Origin: Desulforamulus aeronauticus DSM 10349 | GTDB lineage: Bacteria > Bacillota > Desulfotomaculia > Desulfotomaculales > Desulfotomaculaceae | Assembly: GCF_900142375.1 (NCBI RefSeq) | Contig: NZ_FRAR01000029.1 | Span: 1 to 47,944, forward strand | Length of the DNA stretch: 47,944 bases | Reading direction: 5' to 3' | Part shown: positions 34,697 through 44,153 of the stretch, in pieces | Layout of the letters: each line of letters opens with the position of its first letter | Position numbering within the stretch: position 1 is the stretch's first letter | The notes under the pieces: generated by a model | Seen by the model: only the letters and a program-made list of their open reading frames with translations | Told to the model about the DNA's origin: nothing | The model's database searches: none | Position numbers and translations under genes: made by a program

Positions 34697-34990
34697 TCAC
34701 CTATTTTCAAATTTAATTTGTATATCTTTCATAGCTGCTTCCACCGACGCTGTATCTCCGAAGATGGCAATCATAATCATATTTTGCGGGCAATGCCCTC
34801 GAATATCTTCTACTACCACCCCAGCTGCTTTTTCTGCGATATCAGCAGCGAAGACCATATCAATCAGCCGTCCCTGAACCAAACCCACAGCATCATAGTT
34901 TTCAATGGAGGTGGTTGAAGGAGAACTTTTTCTTCGAAAGAGAATATCTAAGGTCCCCTTGGAGGGGGATTTGATGATGCGGTACTCCAT
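34697..34990 (-). CDS. Atypical BMC-domain shell protein with possible Fe-S Cys
   Basis: 97 residues. A 30-residue N-terminal extension (EYRIIKSPSKGTLDILFRRK) precedes a BMC fold (DAVGLVQGRLIDMVFAADIA, then MIAIFGDTASVEAAMKDIQ). The expected C-terminal strand of a BMC-H is missing, and the N-terminal extension could supply it, so the fold is probably permuted. Cys67 lies in RGHCPQN at the pore-loop position; a Cys-Pro pore motif with an iron-sulfur cluster is known in GrpU-type shell proteins of glycyl-radical compartments. That match is from memory and not certain. ATG at 34990; 7 nt before the EutN-type gene. Confidence 0.75.
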   Translation of the reverse strand: MEYRIIKSPSKGTLDILFRRKSSPSTTSIENYDAVGLVQGRLIDMVFAADIAEKAAGVVVEDIRGHCPQNMIMIAIFGDTASVEAAMKDIQIKFENR

Positions 34991-35010
34991 GCGGAAAAGT
35001 CACCCCAATC

Positions 35011-35853
35011 TTAAAGGATTTCCTGTGTGCAGTTCAACGCAATACCCAAAGGTGTTACAAACATGGGATTTTGCGGTTTATAGGTAGGAAGGTTGGTTTG
35101 TTTGGCGATGATATCTTCGATTCCTTCCAGGCAACAGGTTCCACCTACCAGATAGATTTCTTTTACTTGGTAGTCAGCTACGTGGCGATTGATAATAGAT
35201 GAGACTTTTTCAATAACCGGTCGTAATACGGGAGTTAATTCCCGATGGTTTTTGAAATCCCGCTTATATTGATCCGCCTCGTCAAAGCTCAGTTTATAGG
35301 CTCCGGCAATGACGAGAGAAAAGTGAGTGCCGCCGGTAGGTTCATCAGCGACATGAATCACTTTACCGTCTTTCAGGATCGCAATCCCTGTCGTACCGCC
35401 GCCAATATCAACAATCGCACCGTCTTTGATCTTAAGCACGGCATTGGCTGCCGTAGGTTCATCCAACAGATTGGTGATTTCGAAACCAGCTCCCTGTACC
35501 ACATGCTTAATCGCTCCGGAGTCAAGGGTAAAGGTTCCCGGTGGAAGCGCCGCTGCTGCATAGATCAGTTCTGTGCCAAGTTTCTGTTCGAGTTCTTGTT
35601 TTAGTTCTCTGACAATGCGAATAGCACCGATATAGTCAACCACCATGCCATCTTTAACAACACTGGCGAAACGATAGGCACCGGCCACAGGCTGATAATT
35701 TTCATCCAGGACAGCCAATACAATGTAAGCTGTGCCTAGGTCAATGCCGGTGTAATAAACGGCAGATTTATTTACTATGGGTGTTTTGATAACTTTCTCA
35801 AAATCCCGCACCAGTTGATCACAGTACAAAAAAGTTGAATTTAGCGCTTCCAT
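35011..35853 (-). CDS. eutJ: EutJ-like actin/Hsp70-fold ATPase
   Basis: About 280 residues. The actin-type phosphate-1 loop (GIDLGTAYIVLAVLDE), phosphate-2 loop (DIGGGTTGIAILKDG) and adenosine motif (YLVGGTCCLEGI) are all there. EutJ is an assembly or chaperone-like protein of microcompartment loci with poorly known role. ATG at 35853, right after GGGGGGAAAGA; this start overlaps the end of the EutT-like gene by 13 nt. An upstream in-frame start at 35877 is less likely. Confidence 0.9.
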   Translation of the reverse strand: MEALNSTFLYCDQLVRDFEKVIKTPIVNKSAVYYTGIDLGTAYIVLAVLDENYQPVAGAYRFASVVKDGMVVDYIGAIRIVRELKQELEQKLGTELIYAAAALPPGTFTLDSGAIKHVVQGAGFEITNLLDEPTAANAVLKIKDGAIVDIGGGTTGIAILKDGKVIHVADEPTGGTHFSLVIAGAYKLSFDEADQYKRDFKNHRELTPVLRPVIEKVSSIINRHVADYQVKEIYLVGGTCCLEGIEDIIAKQTNLPTYKPQNPMFVTPLGIALNCTQEIL

Positions 35854-36512
35854 TCTTTCCCCCCTAAACATTTCCACATCATGATGCAGAGAATGTTAAT
35901 GATCAGATTAACCGTATCAATCAAGTCTTGCCGTGAGCAAACTTGCTCCGCCTCGTTCCAATAGGTTTCCAGAAGGGCTGGTTCAACCTCGCGGAGGGAA
36001 GCACGTAGGTGGTTTAACAAAGCAAGCTCTTTGCCATTTTCTAATCCCACGTGAAACTCACTGATATCAAGGTAATTTTCCAGTTTATTAGATCGTTCTT
36101 TAATTTCCTCTGCAGACCAGTCCCAAAATCGAATAACCTCTGGGGCTAGCTGTTCCCGTTCCGCCTTTCGCACATGCTGGAAATATTTGCCCAGGGCCAT
36201 GACTTCTTCTGACAGGGCAGTATCTCCGGCGTGTAAAAGTTCTGCGGCCATAAGGAGAAATAAAGATTCTATGCAATCCATTCTTCTACGCAATCGTAAG
36301 GTGCACCAGTTTTCCCTTCCCGGTTCCTGATTCGAGTCGTCAGAAAGGGATTGTTTGCTGTCACTACACGCTGCTTGTACCAGCGTAACACGTCTATCTA
36401 CAAGAAATTGGCGGGCGCCTGGTGTGATCTTTACATCTGGCTCCAGAACATACGTAGTAAAGGGCTCTGTTTTATATAAATCTCGCAGTTCCATTTCGGT
36501 GATGAATTTCAT
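35841..36512 (-). CDS. EutT-like (cobalamin adenosyltransferase-related) protein
   Basis: About 223 residues. The N-terminus (FITEMELRDLYK, then EPDVKITPGARQFLVDRRV) matches the opening of EutT-type corrinoid adenosyltransferases, and NWCTLRLRRRMDCIESLFLL sits where the family has its RGxLD ATP-binding helix. The rest is helical. The EutT metal-binding His/Cys cluster is not visible. Choline lyase CutC is a radical enzyme without B12, so a working adenosyltransferase would be unexpected here; it may have another role. ATG at 36512 follows AGGTGAGG; GTG at 36521 is an alternative. It is coupled to eutJ downstream. Confidence 0.6.
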   Translation of the reverse strand: MKFITEMELRDLYKTEPFTTYVLEPDVKITPGARQFLVDRRVTLVQAACSDSKQSLSDDSNQEPGRENWCTLRLRRRMDCIESLFLLMAAELLHAGDTALSEEVMALGKYFQHVRKAEREQLAPEVIRFWDWSAEEIKERSNKLENYLDISEFHVGLENGKELALLNHLRASLREVEPALLETYWNEAEQVCSRQDLIDTVNLIINILCIMMWKCLGGKEWKR

Positions 36513-36586
36513 AAACCTCACCTACCCTTCCTGAAATCCTCTTTTACCAGATTTCCAAGCGATTTATGGTTATATATTGAAGAAAC

Positions 36587-37042
36587 TTAATTTTTGTCAG
36601 GTGTTTCTTGTTTTCTTAGTAAATATTCTTTCAAAGCTGCCACACCCGTATGGTTCTTTAAAGAAATCCAGAAGTACGGTTCGGCAAGCCCCATTCGTTT
36701 CAATTGCTGGATAGAAAGATTGGCATTTTGCGGCGCCAAATCAATCTTGGTAATCACTCCCAAAACTGGACAAGTAAAGGTTTTTGCAAAACCAGGCGGA
36801 TATACTTCAATGGGTCTGGCTTGATCCACCAGCAGTAGCACATGGGACGCGGTTTGTGCTGTGGCGATCAGGTATTTGTACATAGATGGGTTTTCAATAT
36901 ATGAGCCCGGTGTATCAATGGTGTTTTTTCCGTAAATAACATCCTGGGTCTTTTTTAAAGGTCGCTCGGTATCATTTAAAACATTGGTTAGTGTAGATTT
37001 GCCGGATTGGGTTGGACCGACAACCATAATTCGTTTTTTCAT
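36587..37042 (-). CDS. eutP: EutP/PduV-like small GTPase
   Basis: 151 residues. P-loop GPTQSGKST near residue 9, switch [10 protein letters not shown] and base-specificity TKID. Such proteins are found in most Eut/Pdu/GRM loci and are thought to act on compartment positioning or, for some EutP, acetate kinase-like activity. The start overlaps the stop of the EutS/PduU-type shell gene as ATGA, so both are coupled. Confidence 0.92.
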   Translation of the reverse strand: MKKRIMVVGPTQSGKSTLTNVLNDTERPLKKTQDVIYGKNTIDTPGSYIENPSMYKYLIATAQTASHVLLLVDQARPIEVYPPGFAKTFTCPVLGVITKIDLAPQNANLSIQQLKRMGLAEPYFWISLKNHTGVAALKEYLLRKQETPDKN

Positions 37043-37392
37043 GTACGAGTAATCTTGGCGGACGTGAAGTCCAGCAATTTTTCCAGGGTGTCATTAATGG
37101 CCATCATGGCGGCTTCGACACTTGCCACATCACCAGATATGACCAGAGAGCCTGTAAAACGATCCAGAAAACCGATCTCTACGTCAGAGGTCTTGGTGGC
37201 AATATCGGCTGCGATAATGGCTGTTTCATAGGGAGTAAGGGTTAAAATGCCAATGGCACCTGTTTCTTCAATACCCAGACGTTCATAGAGGTCTTGTACA
37301 GGCGAAGCAATAATGTGAGCCAGTGTAACTTGTTTGCCTGGCACATATTCCTGGATAATCCGTTGCTTAGTAAATTCATCTGCTGCGCCCAT
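37039..37392 (-). CDS. Permuted BMC-H shell protein of the EutS/PduU/CutR type
   Basis: 117 residues. The N-terminus ([20 protein letters not shown]) forms the extra beta-barrel region of this class, and the BMC core follows ([37 protein letters not shown]). The fold is circularly permuted relative to canonical BMC-H. It is distinct from the four BMC-H proteins in the locus. ATG after GGGAGGG. First gene after the long inverted repeat at the end of cutD. Confidence 0.92.
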   Translation of the reverse strand: MGAADEFTKQRIIQEYVPGKQVTLAHIIASPVQDLYERLGIEETGAIGILTLTPYETAIIAADIATKTSDVEIGFLDRFTGSLVISGDVASVEAAMMAINDTLEKLLDFTSAKITRT

Positions 37393-37439
37393 AAAAATCC
37401 CTCCCTATACTATATTTTTTCTATGCCTGTTTTATCCTG

Positions 37440-37514
37440 TAGGGGAGGGGCTCTGCTCCTCCCGTTAGGTTGCCGATAGCACCATATAACGGGCTGAGCA
37501 GAGCCCAGCCCCTA
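37440..37514. repeat. Long inverted repeat between cutD and shell gene
   Basis: TAGGGG-a-GGGGCTCTGCTC pairs with GAGCAGAGCCC-AGCCCCTA across about 38 nt. The right arm abuts the cutD stop codon (37515-37517). It may be a mobile palindromic repeat, or an RNA stem-loop that sets the level of downstream shell genes. Confidence 0.65.
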
Positions 37515-38468
37515 CTAATGTCTGATGACCTCAACCTGTAAGTCGTATCCTTTGATAAGCTCTTCAATTTTTGTAAGTTCTTCTTCTTTGAAGCTCAAAT
37601 CTTCGGTAATGGCGTATTTCATATCTAGTTGCTTGTATTTGTTGATACCCAATTTATGATAAGGCAGTAAGTCAATGCCTTGAAAATTTTTGTAATGTTG
37701 AAAGGGTTGCAGAAATTCCATGGTTCTGCGTAGGATGTCGGCACTATCATTGAATCCCCGGATGAGGGGCATGCGAACTTTCACTGTGAACCCACGCTGG
37801 ATGAGTTCTGTCAGGTTATCCAGGATACGTTCATTGGGTACACCGGTAAGTTCATAATGCCGTTCCGAGTCAATATGCTTAATGTCATAAAGAAACAAAT
37901 CGGTAAACTGGGCGATCTTGAGCAGCGACTCCAGTTTGGTATAGCCGGAGGTTTCAATGGCTGTGTGGATGCCCAGGCGCTGGCATTCTGTCAGCAGCTG
38001 GGTAGCAAATTCCGGCTGTGCTGTGACCTCTCCTCCACCTAGGGTGACGCCGCCCCCTGAACTGTGGTAGAAAAGTGCATCTTGTTGGATGATGTCCAGC
38101 ACTTCGGAAATGGTTCTATCCAAGCCGACAATGGACAGTGCCTGTTTAGGGCAAAGGGTTTCGCACTTGCGGCAACCGACACAATCAATGCTTCTGTTTA
38201 CTTGATGCCGGGTATCCTCATTTTGAAAATAATGGATGTGGACGGGACAAACAGGAATACAGTTGCCACAGTGAATGCAAAGTTCTTCTTGGTACATGAC
38301 TTGGTATTTTCTTTCCAGTCCCTCGGGATTCGAACACCATTTGCATCGTAGGGGGCAGCCTTTGAAGAAAATTAGTGTTCTAACGCCCGGTCCATCATAG
38401 ATGGAGTATTTTTGCACATTGAAGATTCTCGCTTTTCTTTCTAAAAAGCCACTGATTCCTGTCGTCAT
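37515..38468 (-). CDS. cutD: Choline TMA-lyase activating enzyme (radical SAM)
   Basis: 317 residues. Radical SAM glycyl-radical-enzyme activase: the C-x3-C-x2-C cluster motif (CPLRCKWC) near residue 40, followed by a ferredoxin-like insert with two 4Fe-4S motifs (CIHCGNCIPVCP and CVGCRKCETLCP). It uses SAM and an electron to place a radical on Gly822 of CutC. The dual ferredoxin insert is usual for CutD and related activases. ATG at 38468, 75 bp after the cutC stop, which is the usual gene order. Confidence 0.95.
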   Translation of the reverse strand: MTTGISGFLERKARIFNVQKYSIYDGPGVRTLIFFKGCPLRCKWCSNPEGLERKYQVMYQEELCIHCGNCIPVCPVHIHYFQNEDTRHQVNRSIDCVGCRKCETLCPKQALSIVGLDRTISEVLDIIQQDALFYHSSGGGVTLGGGEVTAQPEFATQLLTECQRLGIHTAIETSGYTKLESLLKIAQFTDLFLYDIKHIDSERHYELTGVPNERILDNLTELIQRGFTVKVRMPLIRGFNDSADILRRTMEFLQPFQHYKNFQGIDLLPYHKLGINKYKQLDMKYAITEDLSFKEEELTKIEELIKGYDLQVEVIRH

Positions 38469-38543
38469 ATTGTCCCCATCCCTTTACTGGTCAGCAATCA
38501 ACTTTCCCGCCTCAGTAGGCTAGATATGCTTCCTCTTTTTTGC

Positions 38544-41087
38544 TTAAAAATGATCCAATACGGTTCTACTGATAATTTCATCCTGTACTTCTTTGCACAG
38601 TTCTACGAAGTAGGCACTGTACCCAGCTACACGAATGATCAAGTCACGATATTTTTCGGGTTCTAATTGAGCTTTTCTCAAAACCTCATTATCAACGTAG
38701 CTGAACTGCATTTGACCGTTGCCCAGAATAGAAGCTGTTCTAAGCAAGGTAATCAGGCCGTTTTCACCTTCCGGGGTTTCCAGAATGCCACGTAACAATT
38801 TGAAGTTGTGCACCATACCAATATTCATGGATTCAACATTCAGCTTGCTAACCGATTTAATGATGGCTGTGGGACCCAATTTATCCGCACCCTGGGTCGG
38901 GCTGATGCCGTCTGACAGAGGTGTCCAGTCCAGCCGTCCATTGGCCGTGGCGCCAGTAATTTCGCCGATGGGCGTATTGTTGGAGATGGACAGGGTACCA
39001 TGGGAAAAGTGTGAATACAGCATTTTAAATTGGTTGTGCGTCCGTTCTGTCCAGGTGATGATATCCGAGGCAATATCATCAACATAGTCATCATCATTGC
39101 CGTATTTCGGAGCATTCAGACAATCCGTCCGCAGGGTGTCAAAGCCTACAAAATTGGCAGCCAAGGCATCCCGCATTTGGCTTAATGTATATTTCTTTTC
39201 CTCAAAGACCAACTTTTTAATCGCTGCCATCGAATCAGCATAGGTTCCGAGGCCGGAGAAGATCAGGCCGGGGCCGTAATTAACCAGAGCGCCGCCGTTT
39301 GTCACATCGGTACCTTTCTCCATACAACCTTCTACCAACAGGGACATGAGCGGCTTAGGAACTAGGTCTTTATGAATCCGCTGGCTGACAATGGTGCCGA
39401 TGGCAGATAGGCGGATAATATGTTCAATTTGTTTTTTGCAGGCAGCGTCAAATTCTTCATAGGTCTTGATATTGTCAAGATCCCCTGTATCAAGCCCTTG
39501 TCTGGTGCCATGCCATTTCATCATGCCGCGATTGAGAACAAATTCTATGGCAATGGGCCATTGGGTATAGCCGGTGGAGGTCCACTGATAGATTCTGCCG
39601 GATTTTTGTGGTTCCACACAACCCATCAGGCAATAATCCCGGGCATCTTCAATGCCGAAGCCCTTAAGCAGCATCATTTTAATATGAGCATCATCAAAAT
39701 GGCAGGCTGGGAAGCCAAGTCCTGCTTTTACCACCTCGACAATTTTCTTTAAATATTGTTGTGGTGATTTGTTGTGAATCCGGCAAGCCAAGGACGGTTG
39801 ATACATTTTGGTAAAACGAATGGCATCCATGATCAGGTACGTCAAGTCATTGGTTGCGTCGCCACCGGTTCTCTTCTGTCCACCGACGGTACAGTTGACA
39901 AAGGGTTGATAGCCGGCAAAATATTTTGCTCCCAGTTCACTAGACAGCCACATGACTTCAGAGCATTTAATAATAAAACAACTCAACAGTTCAAAGGCTT
40001 CCAGTTTGTTCAGGCGGCCAGCTTCCAGGTCGGCCTGGAACATGGGATAGATATATTGATCCAAACGTCCGAGGGAAATACCGGTCTGGTTTTCTTCCAC
40101 CACAAACAGGGATTCCAGCGTCCAGATGGACTGGAGCGCTTCATGGAAGGTACGGGGCGGATTAGCCGGTACATAGGTTAAAATTTCGGAAATTTTATAA
40201 AGCTCTTTTTGCCGAGCTGCATCATGTTCCTTATCAGCCAGTTCTCTGGCATAATCGGAAAGCCGCTTGGCATACGCTAAAATGCCGTCACAGGTCTCAA
40301 TTTCCGCTTTATAGAAATAAATTTTATCTAAGTCATCCGGGTTTTCCATGGACAATTTACTGAGTTTCTCGACGGCTTCCTGTCTTGCACCATTGATGCC
40401 TTTTTTTATCAGGATGATATCATAGCCTGGGCAGGTGTCCCCACCGCCATTGACCTGATGATAAGAAAGATCACTGACAAAAGCTTCACCTGAAAATGAC
40501 CATACACCGGCTTCTTCATATTGTTGCTGACAAACTTCATCTACGCTCTTACCTTCCCAGAAGGGGAAAATCTCTTCCCGTAAAATACGCTTGTCCTCTT
40601 CACTGATTTGAAAGGGATCCTGTGCTCTGGTTGACATGGTGTCCAGTTCGTCGCGAAGCCATCTCCAGGCAATATCCGGGGATACAGCACCAGCTCTCGG
40701 TTTGCCGCAGGGATGTCCGACAATCAGTTCGTCCTTTTGAATCAGCAGGGGAGCAGTCTCGCAGGCTTTTCTAAAGCACTTGGCCCGCAGCAGAATTTTA
40801 GGTAAACCCGCATTTTCCTTGGTCACTTGGGTAAAAGCTCTGGCACGATAGGTACTAACACTGGGCTTAGCCTTTAAATAATTAGCCCGTAAACGTTCCA
40901 AACGAGGTGTTAAGCCGGTGATTTCTCCTTCGTACACAGGTGACTTTGTGTCACCATTCGTTGTTGGGCTGTTTGTGGCTAGTTCTTGGGAAATTCCCTG
41001 GAACAGCTTCATAATGGCAGCCGTTTCTTCCGGGGACAAATGTTTTGTGGCATCGGCAAATCTATTGGAAAACTCTTTTATATCCAA
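38544..41087 (-). CDS. cutC: Choline trimethylamine-lyase (glycyl radical enzyme)
   Basis: 847 residues, the full length of the family. The thiyl Cys490 and Glu492 lie in [11 protein letters not shown], and the radical Gly822 in RVAGYSAYF. The choline-specific residues of CutC are also seen: Tyr209 and Asp217 in [14 protein letters not shown], and the [16 protein letters not shown] stretch. The lyase cuts choline to trimethylamine and acetaldehyde. The first 60 residues (helix [17 protein letters not shown], then linker) are extra and probably direct it into the shell. TTG start after GGGAGG. It is followed by its activase CutD. Numbering agrees within one residue with known CutC. Assignment is very sure. 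Confidence 0.97.
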   Translation of the reverse strand: MDIKEFSNRFADATKHLSPEETAAIMKLFQGISQELATNSPTTNGDTKSPVYEGEITGLTPRLERLRANYLKAKPSVSTYRARAFTQVTKENAGLPKILLRAKCFRKACETAPLLIQKDELIVGHPCGKPRAGAVSPDIAWRWLRDELDTMSTRAQDPFQISEEDKRILREEIFPFWEGKSVDEVCQQQYEEAGVWSFSGEAFVSDLSYHQVNGGGDTCPGYDIILIKKGINGARQEAVEKLSKLSMENPDDLDKIYFYKAEIETCDGILAYAKRLSDYARELADKEHDAARQKELYKISEILTYVPANPPRTFHEALQSIWTLESLFVVEENQTGISLGRLDQYIYPMFQADLEAGRLNKLEAFELLSCFIIKCSEVMWLSSELGAKYFAGYQPFVNCTVGGQKRTGGDATNDLTYLIMDAIRFTKMYQPSLACRIHNKSPQQYLKKIVEVVKAGLGFPACHFDDAHIKMMLLKGFGIEDARDYCLMGCVEPQKSGRIYQWTSTGYTQWPIAIEFVLNRGMMKWHGTRQGLDTGDLDNIKTYEEFDAACKKQIEHIIRLSAIGTIVSQRIHKDLVPKPLMSLLVEGCMEKGTDVTNGGALVNYGPGLIFSGLGTYADSMAAIKKLVFEEKKYTLSQMRDALAANFVGFDTLRTDCLNAPKYGNDDDYVDDIASDIITWTERTHNQFKMLYSHFSHGTLSISNNTPIGEITGATANGRLDWTPLSDGISPTQGADKLGPTAIIKSVSKLNVESMNIGMVHNFKLLRGILETPEGENGLITLLRTASILGNGQMQFSYVDNEVLRKAQLEPEKYRDLIIRVAGYSAYFVELCKEVQDEIISRTVLDHF

Positions 41088-41126
41088 GCCTCTTTCCTCC
41101 CTTTCACGATACGTTTCTTACTATAA

Positions 41127-42263
41127 TTAAAATGCCTTTTGCAAGATAGCGATCAGATCTTCTCTGGACGGTTGTCTGGGACTCGTGGGGGTACACCGAT
41201 CCTGGAGGGCCAGGTCAGCCATTGTAGCCACTTCGTTCTCAAATTTGCCTTGATCAATTCCAAACTCGCGAATGCTAGTAGGAATGCCCAGAGATTTTTT
41301 CAAATCCTTGATGGCCTGCATGAAATTTACCGTTCCTTCCCGGTAGGTCCGAGCAGGCAATTGCAGTACAGTAGCCAATTTCGCGTATTTTTCAGCTGCG
41401 TATCGATTGCTGCTATCATTCAAATTTGCGTTATATTCAATCACTGTGCTCAATAACAATGCATTGGCTCGTCCATGGGAAATGTGAAAAGTTCCCCCCA
41501 AAGCATGGGCCAGACTGTGGTTAATCCCGAGATTTGCATTGGTAAAGGCCATACCCGCTATACAAGATGCATTTTGAATACGTTCTCTGGCGCAGACATC
41601 ACTGGTATCGTTGTAGAGTGTCTTAAGGTTTTGAAAAATTAATTGGACTGCCTTTTCAGCCAGGGCATCTGTGCAATCGGTTGCCTCGGTAGAAACATAG
41701 GCCTCAATGGCATGTACCAGCGCATCGATACCGGTATCGGCCACCACTTGCTGGGGAACATGTTGGAGACAAGTGGAATCAAGTATGGCTATATCCGGAG
41801 CCATCCATTCATCTACGATGCACACTTTTTGTCCTTCCGTAGTAATAACGGAGAAGTTCGTCACTTCAGAGCCTGTGCCACTGGTGGAGGGAATAGCAAT
41901 AAACAGTGGTTTTTTAAATTCCTCCCCGGCAGCTTTTCTAAACTGCCACAAGGAATACAAAATACCCTTGGCGGCATCAATGACAGAGCCGCCGCCCAAA
42001 GCAACAATGGTATCTGCATTGGTTTCCAGGTATCGCTTCATTCCTGCGGCAATGACTTTCACATCCGGGTCAGGGTGTACCTCTGTAAAAACAGCAGACT
42101 TTATGCCCGATTCATTGAGATAATCAATCGTTTTTTGGAGATAGCCTAACTTCTCCATAATCGAATCAGAAACAATAAACGCACAAGATCCTTTGATTTC
42201 TTTCAGAAATTCCATGGATCCTTCACTGAAATAAATCTTGGGTTTCATGACAAATGTTTTCAT
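41127..42263 (-). CDS. cutO: Iron-containing alcohol dehydrogenase (CutO-like)
   Basis: 378 residues. Group III iron-dependent alcohol dehydrogenase: NAD-binding GGGSVIDAAKG and the metal-binding His set in GINHSLAHALGGTFHISHGR. It reduces acetaldehyde to ethanol with NADH and so regenerates NAD for the aldehyde dehydrogenase. ATG at 42263 comes 8 nt after GAGGTGA; a longer frame opens at 42293 within the upstream gene. It lies directly upstream of cutC. Confidence 0.93.
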   Translation of the reverse strand: MKTFVMKPKIYFSEGSMEFLKEIKGSCAFIVSDSIMEKLGYLQKTIDYLNESGIKSAVFTEVHPDPDVKVIAAGMKRYLETNADTIVALGGGSVIDAAKGILYSLWQFRKAAGEEFKKPLFIAIPSTSGTGSEVTNFSVITTEGQKVCIVDEWMAPDIAILDSTCLQHVPQQVVADTGIDALVHAIEAYVSTEATDCTDALAEKAVQLIFQNLKTLYNDTSDVCARERIQNASCIAGMAFTNANLGINHSLAHALGGTFHISHGRANALLLSTVIEYNANLNDSSNRYAAEKYAKLATVLQLPARTYREGTVNFMQAIKDLKKSLGIPTSIREFGIDQGKFENEVATMADLALQDRCTPTSPRQPSREDLIAILQKAF

Positions 42264-42276
42264 TAGCACTGTCACC

Positions 42277-43785
42277 TCAAATCTTCTCCGCATTGCGTAG
42301 GTTGTTAAGTAATTTTTCCAGCAACTCTTTCAAATCATCTGTGCTTTCAATGGAAGGTTGATTGCTAGAGCAACGAGTTCTACCTGTTCCAGAAACCTCC
42401 CCAACTTGCACGATATTTTTTAGATCCTCCAGTTGCCGCACACCATAGCCGACTTTGCGGATGTTAATCAAGTTCATGGGTGTGACATTATCAGATGTAA
42501 ACCCGCCGCCTGCTGCGCCGCAACCCAAGGTCAGGGCCGGAAAGAGATTGGTTGTTGCTCCGATTCCCCCTAAACTGGAGGGAGTATTCACCAGTATTCT
42601 TGAAACGGGTTTTTTCAGAGCAAACTCGCGAATTACATGCTCATTCTGCGAGTGAATAACCAGGGTATGTCCTCGCCCTTCATTGACCAGTAATTCTATG
42701 CATTTTTCACAAGCATTCATCCAGTCCTTTTCAACGTAAAATGCCAGGACCGGGCAAAGTTTTTCTCTGGAGTACGGATTAGTGGGAGACACATATTTTT
42801 GTTCTGAAATTAATACTTTGGTACCTTCCGGAACACACAGACCAATGCGCCGCGCCAACTCCGTAGCCGATTTCCCGACAATTTCTGGATTTATACTGCC
42901 ATCACGGCGGAAAAAATACTTACTGAGCTGCTCCGACTCCAGGGTCGACATGAAGTAAGCTCCATTTCGCTTAAGTTCTTGCCTTACTTCATCGGCAATA
43001 CAGTCCTCAGCAACAATCGATTGTTCCGAAGCCGAGACAATTCCGTTATCGAAAGTTCTGCTGGCAATAATATCTGCTGTGGCCTTTTTGATGTCGGCAG
43101 AACGCTCAATAAAGGCGGGGCCATTACCCGGGCCTCCATAAATGGTTGGTTTTCCAGAGGTATAGGCCGCCCGGACCATCTTGGGTACACCTGTAATTAG
43201 AATAAGTGACGTGTCTTTGTGGTTCATCAAGGCAACCGTACCGTCCACAGCCAGTGTCCGCAAATATCCAAGGGCACCACTGGGCAGGCCGCTTTCTTCC
43301 GCCGCCTGAATCAGGATATCGAGCACTTTGGCGATGGTTTTTTTAGCTTTCGGATGAGGAGAAAAAACAATAGCATTACCGGATTTTATGGCAATGAGAG
43401 CCTTATATATGGTAGTGGATACAGGATTCGTTGACGGAGGTAAAGCGACAACCACGCCAACGGGTACACCAATATCCAGAGTCTTATTTTCTTTGTCTTC
43501 AGCAATAATACCAACGACTTTCATATCCTTAAGTTTCTGATAGAGAAAATCACTGGCAAAAACGTTTTTAATAAGCTTGTCCTGCCATTTACCAAAGCCT
43601 GTTTCTTCCTGGGACATCATGGCTAGATCTCTGGCCTGCCCTGACACTGCTTTAGCCATCTGTCCGACAATTTTATCCAGTTTTTCCTGGGGGAAAGTCG
43701 CCAGTATCTTTTGCGCCTCGCGGGCGTTTTCCACAAGAATCCGAGCCTCTTGGACGGAGAGTAAATCATTGTCAATTCTAGTCAT
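42277..43785 (-). CDS. Acylating aldehyde dehydrogenase paralogue, catalytic Cys replaced by Ser
   Basis: 502 residues and full length, with all other family phrases (LPPSTNPVSTTIYKALIAIK, GGPGNGPAFIE, NTPSSLGGIG). In the catalytic stretch it reads DNGIVSASEQ: Ser251 (TCG codon) stands where the paralogue at 29676 has Cys251. Without the Cys thiol it should not form the thiohemiacetal, so it may be inactive, structural or altered in reaction. The C-terminal helix (TDDLKELLEKLLNNLRN) looks like an encapsulation peptide, so it probably enters the shell. ATG after GGGGGGAGA. It lies between shell and alcohol dehydrogenase genes. Confidence 0.9.
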   Translation of the reverse strand: MTRIDNDLLSVQEARILVENAREAQKILATFPQEKLDKIVGQMAKAVSGQARDLAMMSQEETGFGKWQDKLIKNVFASDFLYQKLKDMKVVGIIAEDKENKTLDIGVPVGVVVALPPSTNPVSTTIYKALIAIKSGNAIVFSPHPKAKKTIAKVLDILIQAAEESGLPSGALGYLRTLAVDGTVALMNHKDTSLILITGVPKMVRAAYTSGKPTIYGGPGNGPAFIERSADIKKATADIIASRTFDNGIVSASEQSIVAEDCIADEVRQELKRNGAYFMSTLESEQLSKYFFRRDGSINPEIVGKSATELARRIGLCVPEGTKVLISEQKYVSPTNPYSREKLCPVLAFYVEKDWMNACEKCIELLVNEGRGHTLVIHSQNEHVIREFALKKPVSRILVNTPSSLGGIGATTNLFPALTLGCGAAGGGFTSDNVTPMNLINIRKVGYGVRQLEDLKNIVQVGEVSGTGRTRCSSNQPSIESTDDLKELLEKLLNNLRNAEKI

Positions 43786-43834
43786 ATCTCAGTCTCTCCC
43801 CCCTTTCCACCCGTAAAATAAGGATATTTATCAT

Positions 43835-44125
43835 TTAGTAGTCGAGACTGTACCTGGCGATAATCTTCTGTATATCCGCATGTGGTCTGGCAATGACCAG
43901 GGAGCTATAAATCTTACCCACCTTGCTGGCTTCTTTGATGCCCGCCTCCACAGCCGCTTTCACCGCTCCCACGTCACCACGAACCACCACAGAAATTAAA
44001 CCGGAAGCTACATTTTCATAACCAATTAATTCCACATCCGCGGCTTTGCACATGGCATCCGCAGCTTCCAGTACTGAAACCAAGCCAAAGGTTTCTATGA
44101 ACCCTAAAGCATAATTTTTCTCCAT
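43835..44125 (-). CDS. BMC-H hexameric shell protein
   Basis: 96 residues, canonical BMC domain ([50 protein letters not shown]). Forms shell facets. Adjacent to a second BMC-H gene; the two are 28 nt apart. The end reads HADIQKIIARYSLDY, slightly different from the other copies. ATG after AAGGAG. Confidence 0.95.
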   Translation of the reverse strand: MEKNYALGFIETFGLVSVLEAADAMCKAADVELIGYENVASGLISVVVRGDVGAVKAAVEAGIKEASKVGKIYSSLVIARPHADIQKIIARYSLDY

Positions 44126-44153
44126 GCGGCTTCTCCTTCCAGCTAATCAATGT

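Noticed and set aside
38544-41087. Propanediol or glycerol dehydratase as the identity of the glycyl radical enzyme
   Set aside because: The [14 protein letters not shown] and GCVEPQKSG contexts with Tyr209 and Asp217 are choline-lyase features.
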